Shown one piece after another: positions 8,124-15,402 of a DNA stretch of 47,305 nucleotides. Origin of the DNA: Betaproteobacteria bacterium (GTDB lineage Bacteria; Pseudomonadota; Gammaproteobacteria; Burkholderiales; SG8-39). The translations under genes were made by a program, and so were the position numbers. The DNA is taken from the NCBI GenBank assembly GCA_947479645.1, contig CANKAJ010000022.1:1-47305 (forward strand), written 5' to 3'. Below the pieces are notes generated by a model, which worked only from the letters and a program-made list of their open reading frames with translations, ran no database searches and was not told the origin of the DNA. How positions within the stretch are numbered: position 1 is the first letter of the stretch; each line of letters opens with the position of its first letter.

Positions 8124-9074
8124 CTACGAATACGCCACGCACTTCTCGCAAACAGTCCCGGTGACGTCCTTCCTGAGGTGTGCATCGCGCAGCGCAATGA
8201 AGGGCCGGCTGTTCCAGCATTCCATGAAGGAATGGGTATTCAGGTCGCCCATGGTCCAGTTGGCATTGGCATCGAAGCAGCAGGCGGACAGTTTGCCCTC
8301 GGCGGTGACATGCCCTTCGGTAAATGCAGACCAGCACGGCAGCGGTTCGCGCAATGCGCCGATGCGCCCCTGATTGCCGGCAGTGGGGCGGTAACCGAGT
8401 TGTTCTTCTCGCTCGGTGGCGAATGCGCCCATGGAGTACAGCGGCAGCCAGTAATGCATGTCCACGAAAGGAATCACCTTTTCGTTGAGCAACTGCTCCA
8501 TTTTGGCCTGCTGCTCACCGTTGTAGCGGATCGATGAGGCGTACAGCTTGGTCGCGTAGCCACCCTGGCTGCGCAGCTTGAATGCGGATTCGATGTTTGT
8601 CAGTGCCCGGTGAAAGAGTTTTCCGGCAACGCCCATGACGTGCGTAAACTGGTTCTCATCGGCGGCATTGACCGACCATTTCAGGGAATCCAGCCCCTCG
8701 GCCATGCAGGCTTCAACCGCCTCCGGGAAGGCCATGGAGGCGTTGGACGTCAGGAACACGTAGGGGATGGCCAGTTCTCGTTTGAGGTAGCGCACGCAAT
8801 CGACCAGCAGGCGTGGCGCCATGAAGGACTCCCCCAGATAGAACAGGCCGATCTCTTGCACGCCGGCGTCGCGCATCTCGGCGGTGATGCGGCGAAACAG
8901 GGCGGGTTCCATGTCCCATTTGGGCTGCACTTCACGCGTGCGCAGGGCGCAAAAACCGCAGCGATAATTGCAGCGCGGTGAAATTTCGATCTTGACGCTC
9001 TTGGGTGCGGGCGGGTCGGCGCGTCGCCACGCATCCGGAATCAGTGTGATGGCGTCGATTCGTTCGGTGATCAT
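8124..9074 (-). CDS. radical SAM/SPASM domain protein of unknown substrate
   Basis: A 316-residue radical SAM enzyme. The cluster motif is PRCNYRCGFC (Cys35, Cys39, Cys42; CX3CX2C). A C-terminal SPASM-like region has Cys247, Cys265, Cys266, Cys286, Cys309 and Cys312, enough for at least one auxiliary Fe-S cluster. SPASM proteins modify peptides, cofactors or heme precursors; the substrate here is not recognisable. It is the last gene of a close-packed minus-strand run after an NMO-like flavoprotein and a hemerythrin-like protein (38-base gap), downstream of ubiUVT and just before hemN. That context suggests an oxygen-sensitive role in quinone or heme metabolism, which is inference. A GGGGA stretch precedes the ATG. 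Confidence 0.8.
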   Translation of the reverse strand: MITERIDAITLIPDAWRRADPPAPKSVKIEISPRCNYRCGFCALRTREVQPKWDMEPALFRRITAEMRDAGVQEIGLFYLGESFMAPRLLVDCVRYLKRELAIPYVFLTSNASMAFPEAVEACMAEGLDSLKWSVNAADENQFTHVMGVAGKLFHRALTNIESAFKLRSQGGYATKLYASSIRYNGEQQAKMEQLLNEKVIPFVDMHYWLPLYSMGAFATEREEQLGYRPTAGNQGRIGALREPLPCWSAFTEGHVTAEGKLSACCFDANANWTMGDLNTHSFMECWNSRPFIALRDAHLRKDVTGTVCEKCVAYS

Positions 9075-9112
9075 GGATGTCCCCGTGGTGTGATTGGATG
9101 ACGAATGACAAA

Positions 9113-9640
9113 TCAGGCGCGTTGCGTTCGCCGCGCCACCATGGCATTGCCCAGCCGTGACTTGTCAGCGGCAGCGAGGAGCGACTCGGCCACAGGCAGC
9201 AGTCGGGTGTTTTCGCAGGCCATGTGCGAACGATAGAGCGTGCAAAAATCGGCGACGAGCTGAGGCTGCCAGCCTTCAGCGCGGCCCGTAGCAACAGTTT
9301 GCAAGACCAGCAGCAGTGGGGTGCACAACTCCTGCATGCGCAGGTGGTCTCTACGCAGTTCCTGGAGCAGCGGGATCAGTTCGTCATGGGCTTCAAGTTG
9401 CGGAAACAAATCGCACTCTTCGTCGGCATGATGGTTCGGTCCGGCCGTTTCGAAATAGCGCTGCACATGTCTGGCCGCGTCGATCGCCTCAGTGTCTGCA
9501 CCGCGAGCGGCCAGGTGTGTGCCCATGCGCTCGAGGATGCGCAGTTGTGCCTCGATGCGGTCATGGCAGGCAGCCAGCATTGCAAAGGGTTCGTCAAAGC
9601 CCGGGGCGGATTCGGAAAAACCGGGGAATGCGCTGCTCAT
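9113..9640 (-). CDS. hemerythrin-like (HHE) domain protein
   Basis: A 175-residue four-helix HHE-type protein. Candidate iron ligands appear in order: His in CHDRIEAQL, HHADEE (HHxxEE-type), His in RRDHLRMQEL, and HMACENT (HxxxE-type). Such proteins bind a di-iron centre and handle O2 or NO, sense them, or aid Fe-S repair. The start at 9640 was chosen because it lies 7 bases after the stop of the NMO-like gene. A longer upstream open frame would overlap that gene and looks unlike protein. Tight coupling with the flavoprotein and the radical SAM gene suggests a joint task, perhaps oxygen scavenging or protection of their Fe-S clusters; this is inference. Confidence 0.82.
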   Translation of the reverse strand: MSSAFPGFSESAPGFDEPFAMLAACHDRIEAQLRILERMGTHLAARGADTEAIDAARHVQRYFETAGPNHHADEECDLFPQLEAHDELIPLLQELRRDHLRMQELCTPLLLVLQTVATGRAEGWQPQLVADFCTLYRSHMACENTRLLPVAESLLAAADKSRLGNAMVARRTQRA

Positions 9641-9647
9641 GGGCACG

Positions 9648-10817
9648 TTATGCGGGAACCCCGACGGGCACCGCCATCGTTGCGCCGAGCAGATGGTCGA
9701 TGAGATCGCGCACGGGCCGGATGACCGAACCGAAAGGCACTGTTTCGGAGCCACGGAAAAACAACCCGTGCTTGACATCGCCGCGCAATGCCGCGGCAAG
9801 GTGGTGGTCAATGCAGAACTGGCCGCTCTTTTGCAGTCCGTCGCGCAGGCCGCACTGCACCAGGCATTCGAAGCCGAGGGTGCACAGCCGTTCGTGTGCA
9901 CGGCGCATTTTGCCGGCTTCGCGCTCCAGGTATTGTTCAAGCCAGGGCGTGCGCACCGCGCGGGCCGGCAAACCGGCAACGCTCATGAAGGTGACGATGT
10001 CCTCTGGCTTTGCTTCGGCCAGCACCCGCTTGAATTCCGGGTGCGCGTCGCCTTCGGCGCAAACTGCGAAGGGCGTGCCCAGTTGCACGGCGCTGGCGCC
10101 GGTGGCCAGCGTTGCGCGCACGCGTTCGGGCGAATTGATTCCGCCGGCGGCGATGATGGGAATGCGGCCGCGTTCTATGCCCATCTCATCGAACAATGCG
10201 AGGATTTCGGGTACGACCCGGGCAAAGTCAAAGCGTGGATCATGCAGTTCTTCGAGTTTGGCAGCGCCCAGATGGCCGCCGGCATAACGCGGATGCTCGA
10301 TGACGATGGCGTCCGGGAGCCTGCCTTTGCGTTTCCAGCGCTTGAGCACCAGCCCGACTGCGCGCGATTCGGACAGAATCGGAATCAGCGCGACATCGGG
10401 GTAATCGGCGACCAGTTCCGGCAGATCGAGTGGCAGGCCGGCGCCGACAACGATGGCGTTGGCGCCGCTTTGGCAGGCCTGACGCACATAGGCTGCATAT
10501 TCGGATACCGCGCGCATGATGTTGACCGCAATCATGCCGCGTCCGCCGGCGCGCTCGCGCGCCGCCCTCACCTCGCGATCGAGTGCGATCAGGTTGGCCG
10601 CATCGATGGCTGATTTGTCGCGACTGCGCAGGAGTTGATTCTGCAGGTCCGGATGGTGGCGGCGCAGGTCCACGCTGGAGATGGTGCCGATGCCCCCTGC
10701 TTCGGCAACCGCTCCGGCCAGTCGGTGCGCCGATACACCGACGCCCATGCCGCCCTGCACGATGGGCAGCGTTTCGATATTGCGGATGCGTAAATTGTGA
10801 GTAGCTTGTGAATGCAC
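9648..10817 (-). CDS. nitronate monooxygenase-like flavoprotein with Cys-rich C-terminus
   Basis: TIM-barrel FMN protein of the nitronate monooxygenase / 2-nitropropane dioxygenase / FabK superfamily, 389 residues. The N-terminal VQGGMGVGVS, the EHPRYAGGHLG motif (superfamily active-site His region) and IPIIAAGGIN (phosphate-binding loop) are visible. Unusually, residues about 325-350 carry four cysteines in the pattern C-x6-C-x3-C-x11-C (CTLGFEC, LVQC, FC). Ordinary nitronate monooxygenases are not known for this, and it could hold an Fe-S cluster. The start is a GTG at 10817 with AGG about 8 bases before it. It is the first gene of a trio with the hemerythrin-like and radical SAM genes, downstream of ubiT on the same strand. 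True nitronate oxidation would need O2, which does not fit the setting well. Confidence 0.75.
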   Translation of the reverse strand: MHSQATHNLRIRNIETLPIVQGGMGVGVSAHRLAGAVAEAGGIGTISSVDLRRHHPDLQNQLLRSRDKSAIDAANLIALDREVRAARERAGGRGMIAVNIMRAVSEYAAYVRQACQSGANAIVVGAGLPLDLPELVADYPDVALIPILSESRAVGLVLKRWKRKGRLPDAIVIEHPRYAGGHLGAAKLEELHDPRFDFARVVPEILALFDEMGIERGRIPIIAAGGINSPERVRATLATGASAVQLGTPFAVCAEGDAHPEFKRVLAEAKPEDIVTFMSVAGLPARAVRTPWLEQYLEREAGKMRRAHERLCTLGFECLVQCGLRDGLQKSGQFCIDHHLAAALRGDVKHGLFFRGSETVPFGSVIRPVRDLIDHLLGATMAVPVGVPA

Positions 10818-10924
10818 TGTGTTACCTATGGAAACTCTGAACGAGTCTCAAATGGGGAAAAAGCGAACGCAGTGTTTCCTCTGAAGTGGGAGGCATACAA
10901 GGCGACATCGCCGTGAATAAATAT

Positions 10925-10946
10925 CCGTGATTCAGCAAGTTCACGG
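10925..10946 (-). terminator. possible weak terminator after ubiT
   Basis: CCGTGA and TCACGG are complementary around a 10-base loop, about 22 bases downstream of the ubiT stop. On the minus strand the stem is followed by an AT-rich run (ATATTTATT). It could partly separate ubiUVT from the NMO-like trio. Confidence 0.35.
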
Positions 10947-10967
10947 TCGGAGCAACAGTTTGGCCCA

Positions 10968-11450
10968 TCAAGCCGGTCGGCCGGGCCAGGTCAGCAGCGG
11001 CCCGATGGCATCCAGCGCATTTTTAAGGATCAGCCCCAGTTCGGTGTCGCCCTCCATGACCAGCGCGCGCTCAAAGAACAGCCGGTCGGCATCGTCCTCG
11101 CCACGCATCAGGCGGATATAGCTGTTCGCGGGGGCAAGGATGCGCAACTCGGCTTCGCCACGGCTGGAGGCCACGCGAAAACCGGCATAGTCCAGTTGCA
11201 AGCGCACGCGTATGCCCAGGTCACTGATCACCAGTTCAACGGTGCGACCCTGCAGCGCCTGCCTTGTGTCATGGGCCAGTCGAGGCAGCAGCACGCGATC
11301 CAGAACGCGTGCCAGCACAAACGAGGGAGGTTCTATGGGCAGGCGCGCGACGACCTGGCGCAGGCCATCGCGCAAATGCGTACCCAGTGATTCGAACAAG
11401 GGTGGCAGTTCATGTCGCTTTGGCGGCATCGTCTCTCGCGGTATGGTCAT
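10968..11450 (-). CDS. ubiT: anaerobic ubiquinone biosynthesis accessory factor UbiT (SCP2 domain)
   Basis: A 160-residue SCP2-type lipid-binding protein. In E. coli, UbiT is needed for ubiquinone synthesis without O2 and is thought to bind prenylated quinone intermediates. The SCP2 fold is suggested by VELVISDLGIRVRL near residue 70 and the C-terminal GDTELGLILKNALDAI segment. The start at 11450 is set by a 4-base ATGA overlap with the ubiV stop, indicating translational coupling; the longer upstream frame overlaps ubiV and was dropped. Assignment rests on the domain plus immediate linkage to ubiV and ubiU. Confidence 0.88.
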   Translation of the reverse strand: MTIPRETMPPKRHELPPLFESLGTHLRDGLRQVVARLPIEPPSFVLARVLDRVLLPRLAHDTRQALQGRTVELVISDLGIRVRLQLDYAGFRVASSRGEAELRILAPANSYIRLMRGEDDADRLFFERALVMEGDTELGLILKNALDAIGPLLTWPGRPA

Positions 11451-12391
11451 GGGTCTGTCCAGTTCATGCCGGGGCGGTTGTGTGCATAGCCATTGCTCAA
11501 TCCACCGGGCAGGCTCATGGCCTGCAGGGCCGGCAGCGCTTGAGTGGCCGGAACGCCCTGATTCATGACCCGATCGAACCAGTCCAGCGCCTCTCCAAAG
11601 CGTTGCGCGCAAGGTGACAGGCGCAGGCGCGACACGCCGGCTGCGCGCAGTGCGGTGGCATCGCTGATCAGGCAGTGTTGTGCTGCTGACTGCGTCTGAG
11701 TCCCATTGAGAACGAGAAAAGGCAGACCTTCGCTGCTCGACAGCAGCAGGCCATCGGGATAGTCCAGGCAACGGAACTCGCACTCATCCTTGTTCAGGCG
11801 GTGGTGCCTGGCCGTGAAACAGCGTGCCGAAATCGCCAGTGGCAGGCGGCCAAAGGCAAATGCCTCGGTCTGCATGGCGGCTCCTGTGATGGTCGGTACC
11901 GGATCGTCCGGCGGATTGATCAGTGCCAGCATGGAAAGCGAAAGTTCCGCAGGGGCCACCCAGCGAGTCGCGCCCAGCGCGGCATGCTCCGCGAGTGCGG
12001 CACGGTTGTAAATATTGAGATGCGGGCCGAGCACGAACGGTGTTTTATCGGGCAAGAGTTGCAATGCCGAGGCGTCGCCTGCTTCGATCAGGAATTCGTG
12101 CTGCTCGGTCAGCCGGCGTACGGTGCGCAGGTCGGCTTCGGATTCAATCAGTGTCCGCGTAACCAGCACCACTTCCTTGCCGGCAGTGGCCAGGTCGCGC
12201 GCCAGTGCCAGCCAGTCGCTCAATTTCAATTCGCGCCGGCGAAAACAAACCGCTTCGCCCAGCACGATGGTATCGGCGGGCGATTCAGCCATTTCATCGT
12301 AGAAGTCCAGCATGACCTGGCGCGGCCAGTGATATTGCACGGCACTGACGGTCAGTGCGAGTCGGCCAGGAAGTGAGTCGGGCGCGGTCAT
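11447..12391 (-). CDS. ubiV: O2-independent ubiquinone hydroxylation protein UbiV (U32 peptidase family)
   Basis: Partner of UbiU in the O2-independent hydroxylation of ubiquinone precursors; the heterodimer carries [4Fe-4S] clusters. With the start at 12391 the cluster cysteines are Cys49 (GEAVC), Cys191 (SARCFTAR), Cys204 and Cys208 (KDECEFRC). The 13- and 4-residue spacings of the last three match my recollection of E. coli UbiV Cys180/193/197. FLIEAGD and the VLNGTQT segment are further matches. The gene begins 13 bases after the ubiU stop, and its own stop overlaps the ubiT start. An in-frame ATG at 12424 would overlap ubiU and is less likely. Confidence 0.94.
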   Translation of the reverse strand: MTAPDSLPGRLALTVSAVQYHWPRQVMLDFYDEMAESPADTIVLGEAVCFRRRELKLSDWLALARDLATAGKEVVLVTRTLIESEADLRTVRRLTEQHEFLIEAGDASALQLLPDKTPFVLGPHLNIYNRAALAEHAALGATRWVAPAELSLSMLALINPPDDPVPTITGAAMQTEAFAFGRLPLAISARCFTARHHRLNKDECEFRCLDYPDGLLLSSSEGLPFLVLNGTQTQSAAQHCLISDATALRAAGVSRLRLSPCAQRFGEALDWFDRVMNQGVPATQALPALQAMSLPGGLSNGYAHNRPGMNWTDP

Positions 12392-12404
12392 GTTCTGGGG
12401 GCTT

Positions 12405-13448
12405 TCAGCGCCACGGCCGGTCATAGGCGCCCAGCGTGTGCTGCTGGCCTTCGGCAAAGCGCGTCAGGGTCGCGCTCCAGGCCGGTTGCACGCTATAGCG
12501 CTGCGGTGCGGCGCAGGCCGAATCAATCGCTGTTCGCCATACCTTTGTCACCTGTTCGACATAGGAAGGACTGCGCTGCCGACCTTCGATCTTGATGGCC
12601 TTTACGCCGATCGAAATGAGTTCAGGGAGGATCGCCAGGGTGTTCAGGCTGGTTGGCTCCTCGATGGCATAGCCGCGCTCGCCGGCCACGTCGAATCGGC
12701 CCTTGCAAAGGGTGGGATAACCGCGTGGTTCGTCCGGGCCATAGTGGTCGATCAGCACGCCGTTCAGTCGCGCATCCACACCGGAGGGGGTGTGTTGCCA
12801 GCGCACCGCCGACGGCGGCGAGCAGACGCCGGCATTATTGGGCGACTGGCCAGTGACGTAGGATGACAGGGCGCAGCGCCCCTCAACCATCACGCACAGG
12901 CTGCCGAATCCGAATACTTCGATGTCCACCATGCTCAGACGGGCCAGGTGCGCCACCTGCGACAAGGTCAGCACGCGCGGCAGCACGGCCCGCTGGATGC
13001 CGTAATGTCGGCGGTAGAACTCGATGGCTTCGTAGCTGGTCGCCGAGGCCTGCACCGACAAATGCAGGCGCAGCTTGGGATGATGGTCGCGGCAATAGGC
13101 CATCACGGCGGTATCGGCGACGATCAGCGCATCGGCTCCCATGGTGGCGGCAGTGTCGACGGCGCCAAACCATGGGCGGGTATCGCGCGCATCGGCAAAG
13201 GTATTCAGCGCCATCAGCACGCGCGCGCCGCGTGCGTGAGCGTAGGCAACACCGGCACGAACCTGGGTGTCGTCAAAATTGAGCCCGGCGAAATTGCGCG
13301 CATTGGTGGCGTCTTTCAAGCCCAGATAGACGGCATCGGCGCCGGCATCCACTGCCATTTGCAGTGCGCGCAGCGATCCCGCCGGACAGACCAACTCGGG
13401 TTTTACTGCGGGCCTAGTTGTGGCATTGGTTGTGACTGCGGCATCCAT
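12405..13448 (-). CDS. ubiU: O2-independent ubiquinone hydroxylation protein UbiU (U32 peptidase family)
   Basis: First gene of the ubiUVT set. Its product acts with UbiV to hydroxylate ubiquinone precursors under anaerobiosis, probably with prephenate as oxygen donor in the known system. The sequence is very close to E. coli UbiU: CPAGSLRALQ, DATNARNFAGLNF, VSVQASAT-like LSVQASATSYEAI, SLCVMVEGRC and KIEGRQRSPSYV. Cluster cysteines 185, 192, 209 and 248 keep the 7/17/39 spacing recalled for E. coli 169/176/193/232. The frame stays open to an ATG at 13571, but that would put the start only 26 bases from an FNR box and adds 41 low-complexity residues. The ATG at 13448 begins about 20 residues before the conserved ELVCPAG and is preferred. 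Confidence 0.94.
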   Translation of the reverse strand: MDAAVTTNATTRPAVKPELVCPAGSLRALQMAVDAGADAVYLGLKDATNARNFAGLNFDDTQVRAGVAYAHARGARVLMALNTFADARDTRPWFGAVDTAATMGADALIVADTAVMAYCRDHHPKLRLHLSVQASATSYEAIEFYRRHYGIQRAVLPRVLTLSQVAHLARLSMVDIEVFGFGSLCVMVEGRCALSSYVTGQSPNNAGVCSPPSAVRWQHTPSGVDARLNGVLIDHYGPDEPRGYPTLCKGRFDVAGERGYAIEEPTSLNTLAILPELISIGVKAIKIEGRQRSPSYVEQVTKVWRTAIDSACAAPQRYSVQPAWSATLTRFAEGQQHTLGAYDRPWR

Positions 13449-13596
13449 CGTGATCAGCCAGGCTGGTGGTGCCGCGTTGTTGCGGATGCGACTGTCAGGT
13501 GCGTAGGGCGAGTTCGCTGAATTTGGGGTGCTGTTGATGGCGTCATGATGTGCCGTAAGAATACCCTGCAAGCGCTCTCGTTTAGCAGCAAGTCAT

Positions 13597-13610
13597 TTGA
13601 TATAGATCAA
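13597..13610. promoter_or_regulatory. perfect FNR/Anr box upstream of ubiU
   Basis: TTGATATAGATCAA matches the FNR consensus TTGAT-N4-ATCAA at all ten defined bases. It lies 149 bases upstream of the chosen ubiU start, on the side expected for anaerobic activation of ubiUVT. No clear -10 element sits exactly 41 bases away; a TATTCT on the minus strand (13563-13558) would put the box near -52. Being palindromic, it could also influence the plus-strand gene at 13791. Confidence 0.82.
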
Positions 13611-13728
13611 GAAAAATCGCTTTGGCTGGCTTCCGGCGTGGGCTGTGGCCGACGGTGGGTGCAATTGCTCGGGTTTCGGGCTGACCCGGGCCGGGATATT
13701 TGCAGCCGGTTCCTGATGAATGTCGTTT

Positions 13729-13756
13729 TGCAATTGAGGCACAGGCTGCATAGAAT
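13729..13756 (+). promoter_or_regulatory. sigma-70 type promoter for the cupin-like gene
   Basis: TTGCAA (13729-13734) and TAGAAT (13751-13756) are separated by 16 bases. They would start transcription near 13763, about 28 bases before the ATG at 13791. Confidence 0.5.
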
Positions 13757-13790
13757 GGCCTTGCCCTCAATTTTGGTGTAACAGACCCGC

Positions 13791-14561
13791 ATGCCATCCT
13801 GCTATATCGTTGATTCAGCAAGAATGCCCTGGAAGCGGAGCGCTTCGGAGGGAATCGCGTTTGCCTGCCAGGTGCTGCTTTCGGGAGAAGACGGCGGACC
13901 GGAAGCATTGCGCTTCCGATTCGATGATTGCCCTTCGGTGTATGCGCACATGCACCTGACCTCGCAGTTTCAACTGCTGCTCAGTGGCGCGATGGATTTT
14001 CCGCGCGGGGTCAAGCATCTGGAGCCGCTGGCCATTCACTACACCGACCACAACATGCCGTATGGGCCGTTTGCCGTGTCCGGCAATCACGACATGCTGG
14101 TGTTGCATCCGAAGGCGGGTGGCATCATTTCCATGGCGAATCTCGATGCGCGCAGGCAGATCAATCTGGGCGGGAGACTGTTTGCTTCGCTGGCGTCGGA
14201 TTCCGAGTGGCAGCCCTTGCCGGGCGGTGAGCATTCTTCCTACAAGTTGCTGTTGCCGCCGGATTTCGGCCCAGCCGCGGTTGTGCTCAGGGCGCCGGCG
14301 CATGCCGCACTGGGCATGCCGGCGCCTGTATTCGGGCGCTATGAAGTGGTGCTGGAAGGTTCCGTTATCATGGGCGGGCAGGAGATTGGCCCGCCGGGCT
14401 TTCGCTATGTGCGCGACGACCAGCCGGCCGAACCGCTGATGACCGGCAGTGAGGGTGCGAGCGTGGCTTTCCTCAGTTTTGATCAGGATGCCCTCGCCGG
14501 CGGGATTACCGGCGAGGGTCTGTCCGTCGAGGCGGCCGAAGCCATGGCCAGGGCAATTTGA
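13791..14561 (+). CDS. hypothetical cupin-like protein
   Basis: A 256-residue soluble protein of unknown function. Features compatible with a cupin beta-barrel are seen: VYAHMHLTSQFQLLLSGAMDF near residue 50 (histidines followed by a G-x-M turn) and IHYTDHNMPYGPFAVSGNH near 85. A second half (about 180-235) again has a barrel-like run with VVLEGSVIMGG. No catalytic family was recognised. It is followed after 32 bases by a DsbA/FrnE-like gene, so the two are probably cotranscribed. It has a plausible own promoter, but no strong Shine-Dalgarno precedes the ATG. Divergent transcription from ubiU raises the possibility that the FNR box also affects it. Confidence 0.65.
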   Translation: MPSCYIVDSARMPWKRSASEGIAFACQVLLSGEDGGPEALRFRFDDCPSVYAHMHLTSQFQLLLSGAMDFPRGVKHLEPLAIHYTDHNMPYGPFAVSGNHDMLVLHPKAGGIISMANLDARRQINLGGRLFASLASDSEWQPLPGGEHSSYKLLLPPDFGPAAVVLRAPAHAALGMPAPVFGRYEVVLEGSVIMGGQEIGPPGFRYVRDDQPAEPLMTGSEGASVAFLSFDQDALAGGITGEGLSVEAAEAMARAI

Positions 14562-14593
14562 GCGTTCATTGAATATCTCAAGGAGGGCTGCAC

Positions 14594-15235
14594 ATGACAG
14601 AAGCGCAAAAAGCGTCAGAGCCATTTCGGGTGGTGGTGTTTGCCGACTTTGTCTGCCCCTATAGTTTCCTTGCGGTCGAGCAGATTGATCGCCTGGCCAG
14701 GGAATATGACGTGCAGCCGATGTGGCGCCCGCATTGGCTGCATCCGGAGACGCCGCCCGAGGGCAGTCCGCGCGACCTGGCCGATGCCGGCGCGCGCCGC
14801 GAGCGGCTGCAGGCCTGGATCAAGGAGATGGCGCCGGAGCAATTTCCGCGCATGCGCATTCCGGACAAGCGGCAGTACAGTTTTCTTGCCTTCGAGGCGC
14901 TTGAGTTTGCGCAGGCCCGGGGCCTGGATTTTCCGTACAAGACGGCAGTCTATGACCTGATGTGGACCGAAGGCGGTGACATCGGGGATCCGGAAACGCT
15001 GATTACCGCCGCTGAACGCGTCGGGATCGATCCGCGTGAAATGAGGATTGCGCTGGAAGAGCGCATCTTCGCCGAACGCGCGCTGCTTGCCGTCAACCAG
15101 GCGCGCGAGATCGGCATCATGAATACGCCGACGATCTTTCTGGGACGCACCCGCATCAACGGCTGGCATTACTACGAAGTGCTGCAGTCGGTTATGGAGA
15201 AGCAGGGCGTGCGGCCCGTGGCAGTCGCATCCTAG
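14594..15235 (+). CDS. DsbA family protein, FrnE/HCCA isomerase-like
   Basis: Thioredoxin-fold protein of 213 residues in the DsbA superfamily, cytoplasmic type (no signal peptide). The active-site region FADFVCPYSFLA has a single cysteine (Cys21) in a CPYS motif, so the second cysteine of a CXXC disulfide catalyst is replaced by Ser. This is usual for FrnE-like and 2-hydroxychromene-2-carboxylate isomerase-like proteins, which use glutathione or another thiol. The cis-Pro loop NTPTIFLGRTRING near residue 177 supports the fold. AGGAGG lies about 8 bases before the ATG. Substrate unknown; linked to the cupin-like gene. Confidence 0.85.
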   Translation: MTEAQKASEPFRVVVFADFVCPYSFLAVEQIDRLAREYDVQPMWRPHWLHPETPPEGSPRDLADAGARRERLQAWIKEMAPEQFPRMRIPDKRQYSFLAFEALEFAQARGLDFPYKTAVYDLMWTEGGDIGDPETLITAAERVGIDPREMRIALEERIFAERALLAVNQAREIGIMNTPTIFLGRTRINGWHYYEVLQSVMEKQGVRPVAVAS

Positions 15236-15340
15236 AACCCATCAAAGAAAATCTGCTGGTGTTACGGAGGCCATTCGCCCTCGTCCCTGATTTCTGGATC
15301 CCGATCAATCACGAAAATCACAACAAGGCGCCGGATAGGT

Positions 15341-15356
15341 GTCAATTCGAATTGGC
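15341..15356. repeat. short inverted-repeat element (copy of the 21.9-kb element)
   Basis: GTCAATTC is directly followed by GAATTGGC, giving the perfect core palindrome CAATTCGAATTG (15343-15354). The same arms, with the same T/G mismatch, flank a 9-base loop at 21915-21939. It lies 47 bases upstream of an MmgE/PrpD start, so it could also be an operator. Confidence 0.5.
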
Positions 15357-15402
15357 GCAGTGATATCCTCGCGATCGAAGAATTTCAATTGGAGAGTCAG
15401 GC

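Larger units (their letters stand above)
13449..13790. other. divergent intergenic region between ubiU and the cupin-like gene
   Basis: This 342-base stretch has no convincing gene. It holds the ubiU leader (including the unlikely 41-codon upstream extension), a perfect FNR box at 13597-13610 and a sigma-70 type promoter facing the plus-strand gene at 13791. Confidence 0.6.

Noticed and set aside
9641..9979. N-terminal extension of the hemerythrin-like protein
   Set aside because: It overlaps the NMO-like gene in another frame and has shadow-like Cys/Ser/Ala-rich composition.
11451..11783. N-terminal extension of UbiT
   Set aside because: It overlaps ubiV entirely; the ATGA overlap at 11447-11450 is a clear coupled start.
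13449..13571. Longer ubiU with start at 13571
   Set aside because: It would begin 26 bases from the FNR box, leaving no room for a promoter, and the added residues are unlike UbiU.
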